A DNA stretch of 60,891 nt from an uncultured Porphyromonadaceae bacterium (lineage in GTDB: Bacteria > Bacteroidota > Bacteroidia > Bacteroidales > Muribaculaceae), in contig USMC01000010.1 in NCBI GenBank assembly GCA_900555715.1, positions 1 through 60,891 on the forward strand, read 5' to 3'. Position numbers and translations under genes: made by a program. Below, piece after piece: positions 60,742 through 60,891 of this stretch. Each line of letters opens with the position of its first letter. Positions within the stretch are counted from its first letter, which is position 1. Below the pieces are notes generated by a model that saw only the letters and a program-made list of their open reading frames with translations, was not told the DNA's origin and searched no databases.

Positions 60742-60891
60742 CGTATAAGTTTTGATATATTGTATAAATATGACAATTAATGTAAAGAAAAGTTTAGTCA
60801 GCTGTGAAATTTATAGGAAAGAAACGGGCGCAGGAACACGGCTCTTTCATTTAAAACAAAAATATAGACATAACTACCCTTACCCGGTTCA

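Noticed and set aside
1..60891. CRISPR array, insertion sequence or prophage
   Set aside because: No regularly spaced repeats, transposase, integrase or phage structural genes were found by reading both strands.

Overview
The window reads as a chromosomal segment of a gut-type Bacteroidales bacterium. Supporting signs are repeated Bacteroidota promoter boxes (TAnnTTTG), SusC/SusD proteins, FecI/FecR-type and other ECF sigma systems, lipoproteins of Bacteroidota-only families (NigD, DUF3078, DUF4271) and a BY-kinase polysaccharide exporter. The fairly GC-rich coding sequence and gene order suggest Muribaculaceae, but that rank is an inference. No phage, insertion sequence, integrative element, CRISPR array or rRNA was seen; one tRNA (Cys) is present.

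Layout. 1-2.0 kb: the 5' part of rsgA (minus), a possible small RNA or rsgA leader, and a DUF1460 amidase-like gene. 2.1-7.8 kb: nucleotide-sugar genes (ugd, gmd, fcl), an S41 protease and a NUDIX hydrolase. 7.8-8.9 kb: a lone, AT-richer DUF1016/PD-(D/E)XK nuclease gene. 9.1-14.5 kb: cvpA-sufBCDS, for iron-sulfur cluster assembly. 14.5-18.1 kb: two secreted proteins of unknown function, a rhomboid protease and an endonuclease/exonuclease/phosphatase-fold protein. 18.2-25.4 kb: ilvE, an HD-domain gene, then a short exopolysaccharide export set (Wza-like lipoprotein, Wzc-like BY-kinase, polymerase-like membrane protein, DPM1-like glycosyltransferase). 25.5-32.1 kb: ppiD-like foldase, small enzymes, and the DUF4271-hemD-rnpA-yidD-tatD run. 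32.2-43.2 kb: mdh, phoH, purC, menG/ubiE, DUF3078, two unknown secreted proteins, an SGNH hydrolase, an LptF/G permease, ribBA and a coupled unknown gene.

The right third (43.2-60.7 kb) is the accessory, regulatory part. It contains three separate ECF sigma modules. First, NigD-like lipoprotein, ECF sigma factor, and a protein with a cytoplasmic N-terminus, one inner-membrane helix, a long periplasmic linker and a C-terminal beta-barrel. This matches the dual membrane-spanning anti-sigma (Dma) design linked to control of outer-membrane vesiculation in Bacteroides thetaiotaomicron. Second, a FecI/FecR pair divergent from an STN-type SusC, SusD, a lipoprotein with a degenerate phosphodiester-glycosidase domain plus GLUG repeats, a histidine acid phosphatase, and an intact phosphodiester glycosidase (NAGPA) lipoprotein. 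Together these look like a locus for a phosphorylated or phosphodiester-capped substrate: the glycosidase would uncap and the phosphatase would remove phosphate. Third, a small membrane protein, a DUF2807 beta-solenoid protein, sigma factor, anti-sigma factor and a small secreted protein.

The most interesting parts are the phosphodiester-glycosidase/phosphatase SusCD locus with its catalytically degenerate glycosidase paralogue, and the NigD-sigma-Dma operon. All functions are inferred from sequence recognised by eye; no search was run.
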